A stretch of DNA of 64,000 nt, taken from the NCBI RefSeq assembly GCF_002099425.1, contig NW_018344289.1, positions 1,550,001-1,614,000 on the forward strand, read 5' to 3'. The translations under genes and the position numbers were made by a program. Positions 21,826 through 37,159 of the stretch are shown here, one piece after another (the stretch's first letter is position 1; every line of letters starts with the position of its first letter). The stretch is from Phascolarctos cinereus. Taxonomy: Eukaryota > Chordata > Mammalia > Diprotodontia > Phascolarctidae. The notes under the pieces were generated by a model. The model saw only the letters and a list, made by a program, of their open reading frames with translations, searched no databases and was not told where the DNA came from.

Positions 21826-24344
21826 GATTTAAATACCCTTAGAAATATATGCAGCAATTTCTTCTTTATATTGTAAAATGGCATTTTGAACTTTGATGTT
21901 GCCTATGTAGATGAAGACAGTTTGTTCAAAAAGTAAGCCAGTCAAGAACTGGTATATTTGAGTTTCTGTGTCACAGCAGTAAATTAACCTCAATGGCAGT
22001 GCCTAGAATTCTTCTAGTACTAAAACAATTTTCAATTTTCTTATAATAGATAAGACACATGTACACATATGAAATAATGCAGCTAGTAATCCCTGTTTTA
22101 CAGGGGAAAAATTCAACCCCTAACAACCCATTTTTAAAAATTTATTAATATCTTTGTTTATACTTCACCTACATTTCCCACTTTATAGCTCTGTCTCTCA
22201 GAAAGCTATCTGATTTTTTAAAGAAAAAGAGAAAAAATATTAGCCAAACCAATAAATACATTGAAAAATCTGAGAATATATGGAATGTTCCCCACCCATG
22301 GATCCCTAAGCTTTTTAAAGAAGTGTGTTTTAGGAGTGGTCTTGTTTGTTTGAAATTTTGCAACATTTATATTTTTTTTTATTATTTTGTGGCATAAATA
22401 ATTTTTTGTTATATTGTATTCATTTCTAATCTGAGGCTTGGACTTTTTATGCTGTTTCTAAAATAGTTTTGAAGTTATCCCTTCTGAATGGAATATGTAT
22501 GAATTCAGCCAGTTAGTCACTTTGGATGACTAAGTTATCACACTTGGATTCTGGTTTCTTCAAACATGACAGTACACTAAAAACAAGTATAAATGTTGTC
22601 AATATCTTCTCTGAGATAGTTTTTTCTATCTTCTTTTTACTATTTAGTTCCCTGTTGCAACACTCAAATCCATTTTTACATTTTTGTATGATTTCAAATA
22701 TTTACATTATTGGTGTAACTTAATTCAGGAAAGAAAGGGCTTACTCTATTTCACAAAAAGGGGGAGTGTTTTTTTTTAAATTTGATTGTCTAAAGGAAAA
22801 GAAAAATACCTAAAAGTCACCATAATCCCTCTTCTTTTACATGCTCTTTCTGTTTCTGCATACAAAAAAGGCAAGCTAAATGGAAAAATTTGTCAGAACA
22901 ATGTGTGAGGTGTTCTGGGCAACATAAGATGAAAGTGAATTTGAAGTTCTCTAGAAAAGAGCATTCAGATTCCAGTAACTTTACAGTTATATCTCTTATT
23001 CGTTAGCAGAGGCATCCTGGATGATTCAACTTGTCCCCTTGAATTACACCTGGAAATAGGGAAACAGTTTAAACAATTGCAAAAACTTAGCAGTGTTTGC
23101 GGCCCTGCTCTTCAAGTAAAGAGAACTGCCAAATTCTGCATATTATTGAAACTACCAAATGATCTTCTACAGTAGCCCAAATGAATGAATTCTTGTTTCC
23201 ATGTTTCATTACAGACTGGTTGTTAGTCATTAAGACACTTAATAAGTCTCTAACCACTTCCTTTCAATTTAAATTCAAAAATGAAAGCAGTATGTCTCAT
23301 TAGAAATATACTTTAAAATAAAATTATATAGACTGCAAACATGTAAAAGGTTGATATTTTTATGTTTGGGTGTAATCTTTATAATAAAGTTTCTCTAATT
23401 AGAATCATTTCCAATAAGTTCAATTTAGTTCATATGTAAATATTAACATTTTGATAAAATTCTTCCAATAAATGATTAAATATGAAAATTGTTAATGGGA
23501 GATACAGATTTTAGTTATTCAGGTTTCTATGGTTACAAATAAAATTCTTATGCACTATAGTATTTCTGCTTCTTGCCCTTTTAAAAAAATCTGTTTTTCA
23601 AAGCAGAATATTATCAAAAAAGAAAATCTAGCCATTATGCCATATTAGAATCAAAATTGTAGAAGTTACAAAAAATACAATGTTTGTTTTCTAAAGTTTT
23701 CAGTGCTAAAATTCCAAAGATATGCAGATGTGGTTGAAAACATGTGAAAAAAAGTGTTTGGCCAATAAAACCAGTGGTTATACTCCCTTTGTTTCAGAGC
23801 AAAGAACAACTAAAATTCACCTTTAAAAAATGTTGTAAGAGGAGTTCTACCTACTACCTACCAAGTGCACCCTCTACTAAGCTTTAGGTAATACTTGAAA
23901 TAAATTTAAAGAGGAATTCTAATAGTAGTGATTCATGCATTTTTAACTAAAGGGGTGAAGACTTTCATAGAAAAAAATTAGCAAATTAGCTAGATATTTG
24001 TCTTTTAGGTATTTGACAAATACAAATGTCAAATGGAGTCATGACTCCACATAACAAATATAAAAATTTTCATTTTCACCAGTATAAGCACAAAGTTGCT
24101 TCTGAACTCCAAATATAATAAAATTCATTCCATAAATGCTGCACTATCACTGGGAGGAAAGGGGCAGGGATTTCTGAGACTTTGGAGAGTTTCCTGAGAA
24201 GAAATAAAGGTCTTTTAAAAAAATTTCCTCTTAAGAAACCACATCTCTCAGACTGTGTCACAGGATACTGGGGGAAGAAAAAACAAAGAAATAAACACAT
24301 AGGGATTTGACTGCTGAGTCATAAGAAATCATCCCTGAATTAAT
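21826..24344. other. Repeat-poor 2.5 kb, no gene seen
   Basis: The longest stretch in the window in which I recognise no transposon, apart from the ordinary AT-rich background. Open frames are short and lack domains. It could be ancestral single-copy DNA. Nothing by eye marks it as exon or regulatory. Confidence 0.4.
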
Positions 24345-24480
24345 CAATCAAATTATATTACTAACCTACTAGGTGCCACACACTGTTCCATGTACTAGGT
24401 ATACAGGGCAAAAAAATGAAATAGATTTGCATTCAAGGAACTTATGTTCTAGCAAGGAAACCACATGTATGCATTTAAGT
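24345..24480 (-). mobile_element. MIR-like 3' half
   Basis: ACTAGGTGCCACACACTGTTCCATGTACTAGGTATACAGGGCAAAAAAATG...TTGCATTCAAGGAACTTATGTTCTAG matches the reverse of a MIR/L3-type 3' half. A related copy is at 59,850-59,965. Confidence 0.55.
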
Positions 24481-24529
24481 GTATATACGTAGCAGTTGTA
24501 GGAAGGATGTGGTGATACAGTTGTTTAGC

Positions 24530-25250
24530 TATTCCTACTTACCTGACAACCTTGACTCCTCACTCTCTATATTCAATGTGTTCCAAATTCCTTTGGTTTT
24601 GCCTTTGACAAATATTCTATTCTCTCCTCTGACACTACCACCACCCTGATGCAGGCTCTTCTCACTTTATGTTTGTGTAATTATAATAGGTTTCAAGTCT
24701 CTACACACACTCTACTCCATCTGTCAAAGTTATCTTAAAATGCACATATGACCGTGGCACTCCCCTCCTCAGTAAACTCCTTTGGTCTCCTATCATTTTT
24801 AGAATAAGATATAAAATCCTCTATTTTCTTTCTTTTTTTTTTTAAAATATCCTTTACCTGTCCCTGCTACATTCTTAAGGCATATCCTTTCCCAGTACTC
24901 TTTGATCCAGCAACACCAACCCCTGCTGTTCCTGGAACAACTCATACCCTGACTCCAGTGACTCCACCATGCCCGGAATGCTCTTCCTCATCTCTGCCTC
25001 CTAACATCCCTGACTACCTTCAAGTCCCAGTTAAATATTACCTTCTGCAGGAAGCCTTTCTCCATCACCCTTAATTCTGGTGCCTTCTCTTTGATAATTA
25101 TATATTGATTTATTGTTCTCTCCCTCATAAAACTCAGAGCCCTTTGAGAACAGAAATTATCTTTTACCCTACTTTGTATCCCCAGTGCTTAGTACAGTGG
25201 TTTGAACATAATAGGAGCCTAATAAATGTTTAACTGATTGACTGACCCTG
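24530..25250 (+). mobile_element. L2 LINE 3' end
   Basis: Good L2 order: CTCTCCTCTGACACTACCACCACCCTGATGCAGGCTCTTCTCA, GCACTCCCCTCCTCAGTAAACTCCTTTGG, ATGCCCGGAATGCTCTTCCTCATCTCTGCCTCC, AGGAAGCCTTTCTCCATCACCC, CCCCAGTGCTTAGTACAGTGGTTTGAACATAATAGGAGCCTAATAAATGTTTAACTGATTGACTGAC. It covers the ORF2 C-terminus and 3' UTR and is not coding. Confidence 0.85.
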
Positions 25251-25374
25251 CTACTGACTAATTTTTTAATATGAATTTCCTGATATGAACATTTCTCTTT
25301 GCCCTGGGACTTTATAACAAAGGTTCGAGAATTCCCTATAATTTTAAATTCACTAACCAGAAATGGACCAGTTC

Positions 25375-25790
25375 GAAGTTAGGTGTATCTCCTTTCTTCA
25401 AGGATATCCTTCTTTCACATTCCTTTTTACTGTTCCTTGCAAGATATACTCCACCTCCACCCTCCAGGCATTTTCACTAGCTGTCACCCATGCCTGGAAT
25501 ACTCTCCTTCCTCATCTCTACCTATTGACTTCCCTGGCTTCCTTCAATTACACCTAAATTTTTACCTTCTCCTAGAAGCCTTTGCTGATACACTTTAATG
25601 ATAGTTTCTTCCTTCTATTATGATCTACAATTTCTGTGAGGTACGTAGATGTTGGAAGTTGTCTCTCTCTTTAGACTGTGAGCTCCTTCAGAGCAGAGAC
25701 TATCTTTTTTACAACTTCATCTCCCCAATGCATAGCACAGTGCCTGGCACATAGTAGACATTTAATAAATAAATTCATTCACTGACTGAG
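25375..25790 (+). mobile_element. L2 LINE 3' end, second copy
   Basis: Same 3' end as the preceding copy: CATGCCTGGAATACTCTCCTTCCTCATCTCTACC, CCTAGAAGCCTTTGCTGATAC, AGACTGTGAGCTCCTTCAGAGCAGAGACTATC, GCATAGCACAGTGCCTGGCACATAGTAGACATTTAATAAATAAATTCATTCACTGACTGA. It is truncated upstream. Confidence 0.85.
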
Positions 25791-26178
25791 AAGTGATTTA
25801 ATATTATCTGAGTGTTTGAAGACTCTAAGGAAGGAAAATGTTGGTATGAATTAAGGTACTTGTTTCCTAGATTCTTAGAACCTAGAAATAGCCTTATGTC
25901 TTCAGCTAAAATGATTTATATGTGGATTTGTCTGTATTTTATAAATTTCAGTTTGTTTTGTCTTATGAATAAGTTCCTTCTTTTGTTTCTACTAAGTACA
26001 AAAATGCAAATGGAAGTGAAAACGGCATTAAAAACAGATTTTTGGGCAAAATTGGGTTAGCACTCTGTCACTGAGTAGGAAGTTAAATGGAATGATGTTT
26101 AGTGTATAAAAGAGCTAAGAAATATTTTTTTTGAAAAGTAATAATTTCCAAAAAAAAAAACCTCTACAATAAAGACAG
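25791..26178. other. No recognised element
   Basis: AT-rich, no supported feature. Confidence 0.4.
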
Positions 26179-26346
26179 TTTTTGTTTTTTGTTTTTTGTT
26201 TTGTTTTTTAGGCAGTTGGGGTTAAGTGACTTGCCCAGGGTCACACAGCTAGTAAGTGTCAAGTGTTTGGTCAGAGGCTGAATTTGAACTCAGGTCCTCC
26301 TGACTTCAGGGCTGAGGCTCTATCCACTGAGCCACCTACCTGCCCC
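26179..26346 (-). mobile_element. tRNA-derived marsupial SINE (Mar1/WSINE type)
   Basis: Minus-strand copy with AGGTAGGTGGCTCAGTGGAT (A box), GAGTTCAAATTC (B box), CTAGCTGTGTGACCCTGGGCAAGTCACTTAACCCC and a T-rich tail of TTTTTTG units on the plus strand. Target-site duplication is not clear. Confidence 0.9.
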
Positions 26347-26479
26347 TGAAAGCTTTTTTTTTTAAACATTAGAACATCTTGAATACTATGCACTTATCAT
26401 CTTAGATATTTACCAGATTTTATTTTGCATTATTTTTTGCATGTGACTTCTTTCTTATGCTAATGTCTTTTTAAAAAGT

Positions 26480-26825
26480 TTTATTAATTTATTTTGATTT
26501 ATCAATGGTCATTTCCATATGCTTTTGAGTTGAACATTTTTCTTCCCCTTCCTCCTCCCCACCCTCCCCAAGAGAGGGCACAATCTGATATAGGCTTTAC
26601 ATTTACATACCCATTAAACATATTTTCACATTAGTGAAGCTGTAAGTAAAAATTAAAATCAATATTTTAGGAACCATCAGAAAGATGAAACAAAACTCAA
26701 CTGAAGGTAAAAATAAGTGATAGCGATTTGACTTCCATAGTTCTTTCTTTGGATGTGGACAACATTTTCCATCTCGAGGCCTCTGGAGATGTTTTAGATC
26801 CTTGTAATGCTGAGAAGGGTTCAGT
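26480..26825 (-). repeat. L1 3' UTR
   Basis: Non-coding tail after the ORF2 stop. It carries the G-rich GGGGAGGGTGGGGAGGAGGAAGGGGAAG tract in sense, then TCAACTCAAAAGCATATGG and an A-rich end. The same 3' UTR occurs in fragments B and C and at 48,742-49,090. It differs from the GGAACCCAA-type 3' UTR of the HAL1-like copies. Confidence 0.8.
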
Positions 26826-30641
<3,816 letters not shown>

Positions 30642-31169
30642 CCTTTCCCCCCATTTATGCTTTTCTTTCTCCTTTTTCCTTTCCCCTTCACTAGTGTTTT
30701 GCTTTTGACCACGCCTCCTTCAGTCCCTTCCCCCTTTTATTATCCCTTTCCCTTTTCTTCCCCTTTAGTCTTACTGCTTCTTCCCTCCCTTCTTTCCCCC
30801 CCCCTTTTTCTTCCCCCTCCCTTTTCTTTCCCCTTTTCCCTCCTACTGCCTATAGGGCAAGTTAGATTTCTATACCTAACTGATTATATTTATGCCCTTC
30901 TTGAGCCAAATCTGATGAGAGTAAGGTTCAAACAATGCTCCCCCCCTTCTTTCCCTCTGCTGTAATAGGATTTTGTGTCTTTTCCTGTAATGTAATTTAC
31001 CCTTGTCTGCCTCCTCCTTTCTCAGTACATTTTCTAAGATCAGATTCATCCACTTATTTGGATCCATTTAACCCACTTAATTAGATTTTTTTTTATCATT
31101 ACATCAAAGTCAACTAATATCCACCCTCTTTATGTATACTCCTTTAACAAGGTGTAATACAAACAGTTC
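30642..31169 (-). other. L1 inter-ORF spacer, polypurine in sense
   Basis: About 528 bases between ORF1 and ORF2. In the sense strand it is dominated by A and G. On the plus strand 30,640-30,850 is almost pure C and T, with runs of CCCTTTTC type. Human and mouse L1 spacers are only tens of bases, so this one is very long. Homologous sequence follows ORF1 in all three HAL1-like copies (about 150-775, 7,410-7,957, 47,215-47,790), so it is an inherited part and not a chance insertion. Confidence 0.75.
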
Positions 31170-32211
31170 TCAAGGGTTGCAAGTCTCATATTCCCTTGTA
31201 GGGTTTAAACAGCCCCCCCCCTTATTAACAGCATATTGTATCCTTCTGTTTTCCTTTTTAAGTCCTTCTTCAATCCTGTACTTGAAGATCAAATTTTTTG
31301 TTGAGCTCTGGTCTTTTATCAGGAAAGTTTGGAAGTCTCCTATTTCATTGAATATCCACCTCCTCCCTTGAAAAATGATGCTCATTTTTGCTGGGTAATT
31401 GATCCTTGGCTGCATTCCAAGCTCCTTTGCCTTAGAATATCATGTTCCATGCCCTGCTTTTAATGTAGAAGCTGCAAGGTCCTGTGTAATCCTGACTGTG
31501 GTTCCATGATATTTAAATTTTTCTTTCTGGCTGCTTGCAGCACCTTCTCTTTCATCTGGTAATTTTGGAATTTTGCTATTATATTCCTTGGCATTGTCAA
31601 TTTGGGATCTCTTTCAGGTGGTGATGGTGGATTCTTTCTATGGTTCTAGGACTTCGGGCAGTTTTCCTTTATGATTTCCTGAAAGATACTGTCCAGGCTC
31701 TTTTTTTCATCATGATTTTCAGGTAGTCAAATAATTATTTAATTGTCTCTCCTGAATCGATTTTCCAGGTTGGTTGTTTTACTGATGAGGTATTTTACAT
31801 TTTCATCTATTTTTTCTTTTTTTTTTTGTTTCTGTTTGACTGATTCTTGCTCTCTCATAGAGACATTAGTTTCCATTTGTCCAATTCTAGTTTTTAACAG
31901 ATTGTTTTCTTCTGTTAGTTTTTGTACTTCCTTCTTCAACTGGCCAATTGTGTTTTTTAGGACTTGTTTGCTCATATTTTTTCTTCCAATTGGCCAATTG
32001 TATTTTTGAAGGACTCTTCTACCTCTCTCATTTGACTATTAAAATCCTTCTTGAGCTCTTCTAAGAAGGCTCTTTGGGCTTCAGACTGGTTCATATACCT
32101 TTTTGTTGTTGTAGATGTGGTTTTGTTCACAATGTTGTCATCTTCAGAATTTCTGTCTTGATCTTCAGTCTTCTCATAACATGAATCTATGGTACATTTA
32201 TTTTTACTCAT
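31170..32211 (-). pseudogene. L1 ORF1 (RNA-binding ORF1p), broken
   Basis: Start at 32,211 (MSKNKCTIDSCYEK). The order is an acidic N-terminus, a coiled coil over 32,080-31,790 with NTIGQLEEKI and NTIGQLKKEVQKLTEEN heptads, then RRM entry TTNLENRFRRDN at about 31,750. A decayed RRM follows, then the C-terminal domain INYPAKMSIIFQG and EIGDFQTFLIKDQSS (31,415-31,250). Total about 347 codons, near the usual 340-380. Frame breaks separate N-terminal, coiled-coil and C-terminal parts. Family role: trimeric RNA chaperone of the L1 particle. Confidence 0.88.
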
Positions 32212-32928
32212 GGTGTTTTGGGTGCTGGGGCCTCTTATGCTGGCAATTGGAGGCTGTAGATTTCTGGCAGCTCACCTCGTGTTGGGCTGGAATCAGCAAG
32301 GCTGGAACTTTCAGGTAGTTGTAGGTTGCCTGCTTTTCCTTTCCTTTACCGTTATTCAGCTCCTTTTAGATGGGTGCTGCAGGGTGTTTATCTGCCTGGG
32401 GCCCCCTGCAGTGTTGTCTCCTTGGTTTCTGCTAATGCTTAGGGAGATTCCTTTGCAGTGCAGTGCCGAGGCACCTAGTAGTTTCCTGAGCTGCTTTCCA
32501 CCGGTCACCCTCCCCCCACTGAGGTAGTCAGAAGTCCAGGTGGTGGTGTTTGCCTGTTCTAGCACCTGGGCTTCGGGATTTCTTCACAATTGGAGGCTGC
32601 AGGGCTCCCACAGCTCACCTCCTGTTGGGTTGGAATCAGCAAGGCTGGGGCTTTAGGAAGCCTTTAGGTTGCTTTCTTTACCTCCTTTCAGATGAATGCT
32701 GCAGGGTCCCTATCCACCTGGGGCCCCTTGTATTTCTGTCTCCCTTATTTTTGCTGAGGCACTGGGATACTCATTTGCTGGGCTGCTTCACTGCTACTCC
32801 CCATCTTTCTTCTAGTTCAGGGGTTCCAGGGTGTTTTTCTTTTCTGGGGTGATATTTTCTGGATTTTCAGAGGTTGATAGGGGAGAGTGAGAGTGACTAC
32901 CTTTTCACTCCATCATCTTGGTGCCCAG
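32212..32928 (-). promoter_or_regulatory. L1 5' UTR with two tandem units
   Basis: GC-rich relative to the window. Two related units start at 32,245 and 32,588, a period of about 343 bases. Each has AATTGGAGGCTG, CAGCTCACCTC, GTTGGG(C/T)TGGAATCAGC, AAGGCTGG, GCTGCAGGGT and CTGGGGCCCC in the same order. Some rodent L1s use tandem 5' UTR monomers as promoter units, and this looks like a comparable arrangement. Promoter activity is inferred. Confidence 0.7.
32911..32928 (-). promoter_or_regulatory. L1 5' terminal YY1-like motif
   Basis: The sense strand starts CTGGGCACCAAGATGATG, a variant of the CCAAGATGGC start motif of mammalian L1s. Confidence 0.4.
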
Positions 32929-32984
32929 AAGGGGAAGTCCTAGATAATATGTTGATAAGGGAAAATGTATTACCTATTTTTACA

Positions 32985-33060
32985 TGTATTGCATTGCCTG
33001 GCACACTAAGTACCCAGCATATTGTAGGTGCTGTGTAAATATTTGCTGATTCAATGAATA
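32985..33060 (+). mobile_element. L2/MIR-type 3' tail
   Basis: TTGCCTGGCACACTAAGTACCCAGCATATTGTAGGTGCTGTGTAAATATTTGCTGATTCAATGAAT is the common L2/MIR end. It abuts the 5' end of the L1. Confidence 0.65.
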
Positions 33061-33800
33061 AGCTTTAAATACTACAAAAAAGAATTTCATTATAGTAATC
33101 AAAAGAATCTTGAATCATTGAGTTAACTGGTAGATTAAATATAAATATACAAAATTACATATGACTAAAACTATGATTTTTATGTTTAAAGTACTACATT
33201 AATATTAATCTCTTAAAATAGAGATATAACATGATTTTTTAAAAAATGAGATGCTAATCAATGCCTATATACTTTCCTTAAATAGAATAGGAATAGGTTT
33301 GACATTATAATTAATAGTATCAAAAGAATGAATGAATGCATAGGGAACATGATTGAATGTGACGGATTGTACAGAAGGCATTTTTTTTAAAATGGCAATT
33401 TTTTTATTGAAGAGAGATTGTGAAAACACTTAAGAAATGTTACAATAGAATGCAAATGTACTTTGTAGAATAGGTGGTTTTTTTGGTTATATATAGATAA
33501 CATGTAATATTATACATTTTCCCCTTTAGACAGAAAGATTCATTTAAAGATTTATAGAACGAGTTCAACATTTTGACCACATGAAATGAAATGTTAATGT
33601 TTCTGGGATATAGATATTTCATTCATTGTGTCAATTGAAAATGATCATGCTTTTGGCACAGTTATTAATGACTACCCTAAGAAATGCATATTTCAATTCT
33701 AAATTGTTTATTTGAAAATGATGGCAAATAAACTATTTTATGTCTAAGCTACAGAATGTCAGATAACTCTCGCTATTATTGACCCTTTATATCATGTTGC
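33061..33800. other. No recognised element
   Basis: AT-rich, no supported feature. Confidence 0.4.
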
Positions 33801-33960
33801 CAGGCAGTGTGGTGAAACTGATAGAGTTCTAGACTTGAAAGGAGAAAGACCTAGGTTCAAATCCCTCTTTGAATATTTACTAGATATGTATCCCTGAGCA
33901 AAACATTTAGGTTGAGAAAATTCCCTAGAGTGCATGACAGATGAGTTGTAGTCTTCTTCC
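33801..33960 (+). mobile_element. Old tRNA-derived SINE
   Basis: GGCAGTGTGGTGAAACTGATAGAG (A-box position), CTAGGTTCAAATCCCTC (B box) and TAGATATGTATCCCTGAGCAAAACATTTAGG follow the marsupial SINE order with more divergence than the Mar1-type copies. Confidence 0.65.
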
Positions 33961-34397
33961 AGTGAGCAATTTCCAAACAGGAGCATCCCTACATTAAAGA
34001 AATGGCAGATGCTTTTGTATGCATATGCCTATGCATATACATATACATGCACAAATAATATTGAAAGAACAGATAAGAAAACAAAATGGGAATATTTAAA
34101 CATGGTTGAAATGACTCCATTTCAGATCAGCCAGTGTCAAATGGGGGAATCTAGGGCAGGATTAGGAGCTGAGATTAAAGAAAGGGAGGAAAAAAATAAG
34201 AATTGATGAATTTCTGCTCTGCTAGTCTTTCTAAGTAGTTTGTGCCAAAAGGTATCTATATAATTAGAAATGATGGCTCTGAGGTAGAACTTTTTTTTTT
34301 AGTAGATTTTCTTCATTCCCCTGAAGAATTCAGTTTTCTTGAGTTTCTATTTTTGCAGACCCATATCTTTGCATTGTCCTAGGGTGGACTCTCTTAT

Positions 34398-34638
34398 GAG
34401 GCAGGTAGATAGAACAGTGGAAAGAGCTTTGTACCTGCAGTCGAGACTTGAACTCAGGTTCTGTCTAAGTCACCTACTGGCTGTATGACCCTGAGCAAGT
34501 CACCAACTTATATTTCTCTCAGTTACCTCAAGTGTAAAGTAGGGAATAATTACGTGAGGATTGATTGAGATAATATTTGGAAAACACTTAGTGCACAACC
34601 TGGCATATAATTGTTGATTAGCTTAATAAATGCCTTTT
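34398..34638 (+). mobile_element. Full-length MIR/MON-type CORE-SINE
   Basis: Head GGCAGGTAGATAGAACAGTGGAAAGAG, B box TTGAACTCAGGTTC, CTGGCTGTATGACCCTGAGCAAGTCACC, TCAGTTACCTCAAGTGTAAAGTAGGG, then GAGGATTGATTGAGATAATATTTGGAAAACACTTAGTGCACAACCTGGCATATAAT. All parts are present in order over 240 bases. Confidence 0.8.
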
Positions 34639-34916
34639 TTATATCTTATTGAGATGCCCAGTATAACTACCATACTGGCTACCTGAGAGCTAACACATAC
34701 TACTTTGTAGGTAATTGGATTTACATACCTAGATCACTATTTAGTGACTGCCATTTGGATGCATTAGAGAAAGAGTCAGGTGTCCAGCAAAGTGTTAGGA
34801 AATACTTTCATAGACTAAAGATCCTTAAACTTCCAATGTGAAGCATGGAAAGAGCACCTAAAATCAGTTCAGAAAATATTCCAACTGGGATTTTATTTTA
34901 TTGAAATTTCATTCTA

Positions 34917-34918
<2 letters not shown>

Positions 34919-34958
<40 letters not shown>
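34919..34958. repeat. (CA)n microsatellite
   Basis: Twenty uninterrupted CA units. Confidence 0.97.
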
Positions 34959-34959
<1 letters not shown>

Positions 34960-35444
34960 AGGGAGAGGAGGTTTCTTTGAAAAGCAACAAATCTAAAAAT
35001 GAATGTCTTGTTCTTCTTCTGGCTACAAATTTTTATCTAAAAATTCCATAGAAATATAGGGAAATTGCCTCAAATATATCAGTGTTCTGAATGCAGTTTG
35101 TCAGGAAAACAGGAAAAATGGCTTTCCTTCATATTCTTAGATGCAATTTTAGTGTATCATTGTTTACAGTAGCTCTATCAAGCTGAAACTCATTCCTCTC
35201 CCACAAAGACATCTGAATAGAGAATAATTTCCTTACTTTCAGGTCATTAAAAAACTTGGACTCAACAAAAAGGAGGGGGTGGGGCTTGAAAAAATGTTGA
35301 CAGAAGCTATAGAAATCATAGTTTGGGTCATCTAAGAGTAATCCTAGGACAAAGGGGTGTAAGGAAAAATTCAGCTCCCAGTAGAAGAAATTTACTTTAT
35401 TTGTATACCTACTTAGCTTCACATTTAACATATTATCAAGGAAA
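34959..35444. other. No recognised element
   Basis: A 100-codon minus frame at 35,129-35,431 has no recognisable domain. I see nothing else. Confidence 0.4.
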
Positions 35445-35580
35445 TAGGAAGAGTGAAAGTCAGCCTCAGAGTGAGGAAGTTTGGATTCAAATCCTGCTAC
35501 TGACTAATTCTAGCTATTTGACTATGGACACAGTCACCTACTCAGTTTGTGCTCTGGCTGTATGTTACAGATGACCTTTC
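35445..35580 (+). mobile_element. MIR/CORE-SINE fragment
   Basis: GAGGAAGTTTGGATTCAAATCCTGCTACTGACTAATTCTAGCTATTTGACTATGG follows the tRNA-B-box and CORE order. Confidence 0.6.
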
Positions 35581-36448
35581 ACAATGAATATGTAGAAGGA
35601 ATTGGTATAACAAAGAATACCTCACACAAATTAAATCACATGGTTAGTTAAAAATTAAAGATGGGAGGGAAAAGGAAAGGAAGGAAACAGAAAAAAGGAG
35701 GGATTGAGGATGTGTTAGATATTACTCACTTTAAAACATCAAATTTCTTTGAAGGATAGTTTAGAAAGTTGGCTTAGAGTGATACAAGTGATTAACATTT
35801 GTACAATTTATAATAGTAAATTCTAAAATGTATACCTTGGTGCTATAACAAGTGTGGAAATGAAAAAGAAAATTAATAGGTAAAACTCACCATGCTAAAT
35901 AACAAGGATATAGCCATGAAATAAGGTATAGACTCTCAATGAATTTAGAATCTAATATGAAGAGTAAAACTTAGACAAAAAAATATGCAAGATAGTATGT
36001 GTGAAGTGCAAAGGAATGGTCCAAAGTACTTGGTGAAATTTAAGAGAGTCTGACAAATTTGGTATATTTGATATAACCCTACATAATTTATCACATCTAG
36101 TCACAGTGGAAATAGCTTGTGACTCCATACTTCAAGAAAGGAAATAATGAATTGTGGTGATAAGCACTTTCTTATTTTTGCTAGTTTTTGATTTTGGACA
36201 TTATTTATCCTTGATAGTTTAAAGATTTAGAAAGCTGAATAGAACTATAATTAATAAAGAATCAAATTATGTTAGAGGTTATTAAGTAAGGTTCAATTAT
36301 GATAATTATTTTTTCTTCTTCAGAATTGCTTCCTAACCCAAATTCTTGATTAAGTAACTTTATTAACCTCAGTTTAGAAAAACTGAAATGAGAATGATAT
36401 TATATAGATAAGATCACTGTTATGACCATTAATGGTTGTTTTTAATAT
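35581..36448. other. No recognised element
   Basis: AT-rich, no supported feature. Confidence 0.4.

Positions 36449-36499
<51 letters not shown>
36449..36499. repeat. (TG)n microsatellite
   Basis: About 25 TG units, nearly pure. Confidence 0.95.
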
Positions 36500-36502
<3 letters not shown>

Positions 36503-36903
36503 GATCATGTATTTAAGCATTTATTGATAAACCCTGGGGAAGTCACATATATTACCTACTTCTTATGGTGTTAGATAGGTTGACCTATGAGTTCTGTTGT
36601 AGATTTAAATCTACAATCTTATGAAACTGAAGCCAGTAACTCCTAATATTAGTTTGTTTAGCCTTGAAGCATACTTAAAGTTGATTGGTTGTCTTCATGA
36701 GATCAACCAGAGAGCATGACATTCTCTCAAACGATAAGGTTTTACACATGAAAATTATTTCTACTGAAGAAGAAGGTTTCACAACAGTTGATGATCAAAT
36801 TACCCTGATATTTCCTTAAATTTAACAGCTGCTTGCAAAGATAAAGAAATAAATATGCCCTTTGTGTTCTAAATGAGATGTGATAAGTTATTTGAAGTCA
36901 GAA
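36500..36903. other. No recognised element
   Basis: AT-rich, no supported feature. Confidence 0.35.
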
Positions 36904-37101
36904 ACATATACACAAACACATATACATATATATGTACATACATATACACGTATACACATACACATATATGTGTACATGTGTGTATATATGCATAATATAT
37001 AATATATATTTGATGTGTGTATATATGTATATATACATATACACATACATATACGTGTGTATATATATATACACATACACATACATATACATGTGTGTAT
37101 A

Positions 37102-37156
<55 letters not shown>
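36904..37156. repeat. Compound alternating purine-pyrimidine array
   Basis: About 250 bases almost wholly of alternating purine and pyrimidine: CATA, TACA, TGTG and TATA blocks, ending in about 44 bases of pure AT. The overlapping frames on both strands (rich in Y, I, H, C) are repeat translations. Confidence 0.95.
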
Positions 37157-37159
<3 letters not shown>

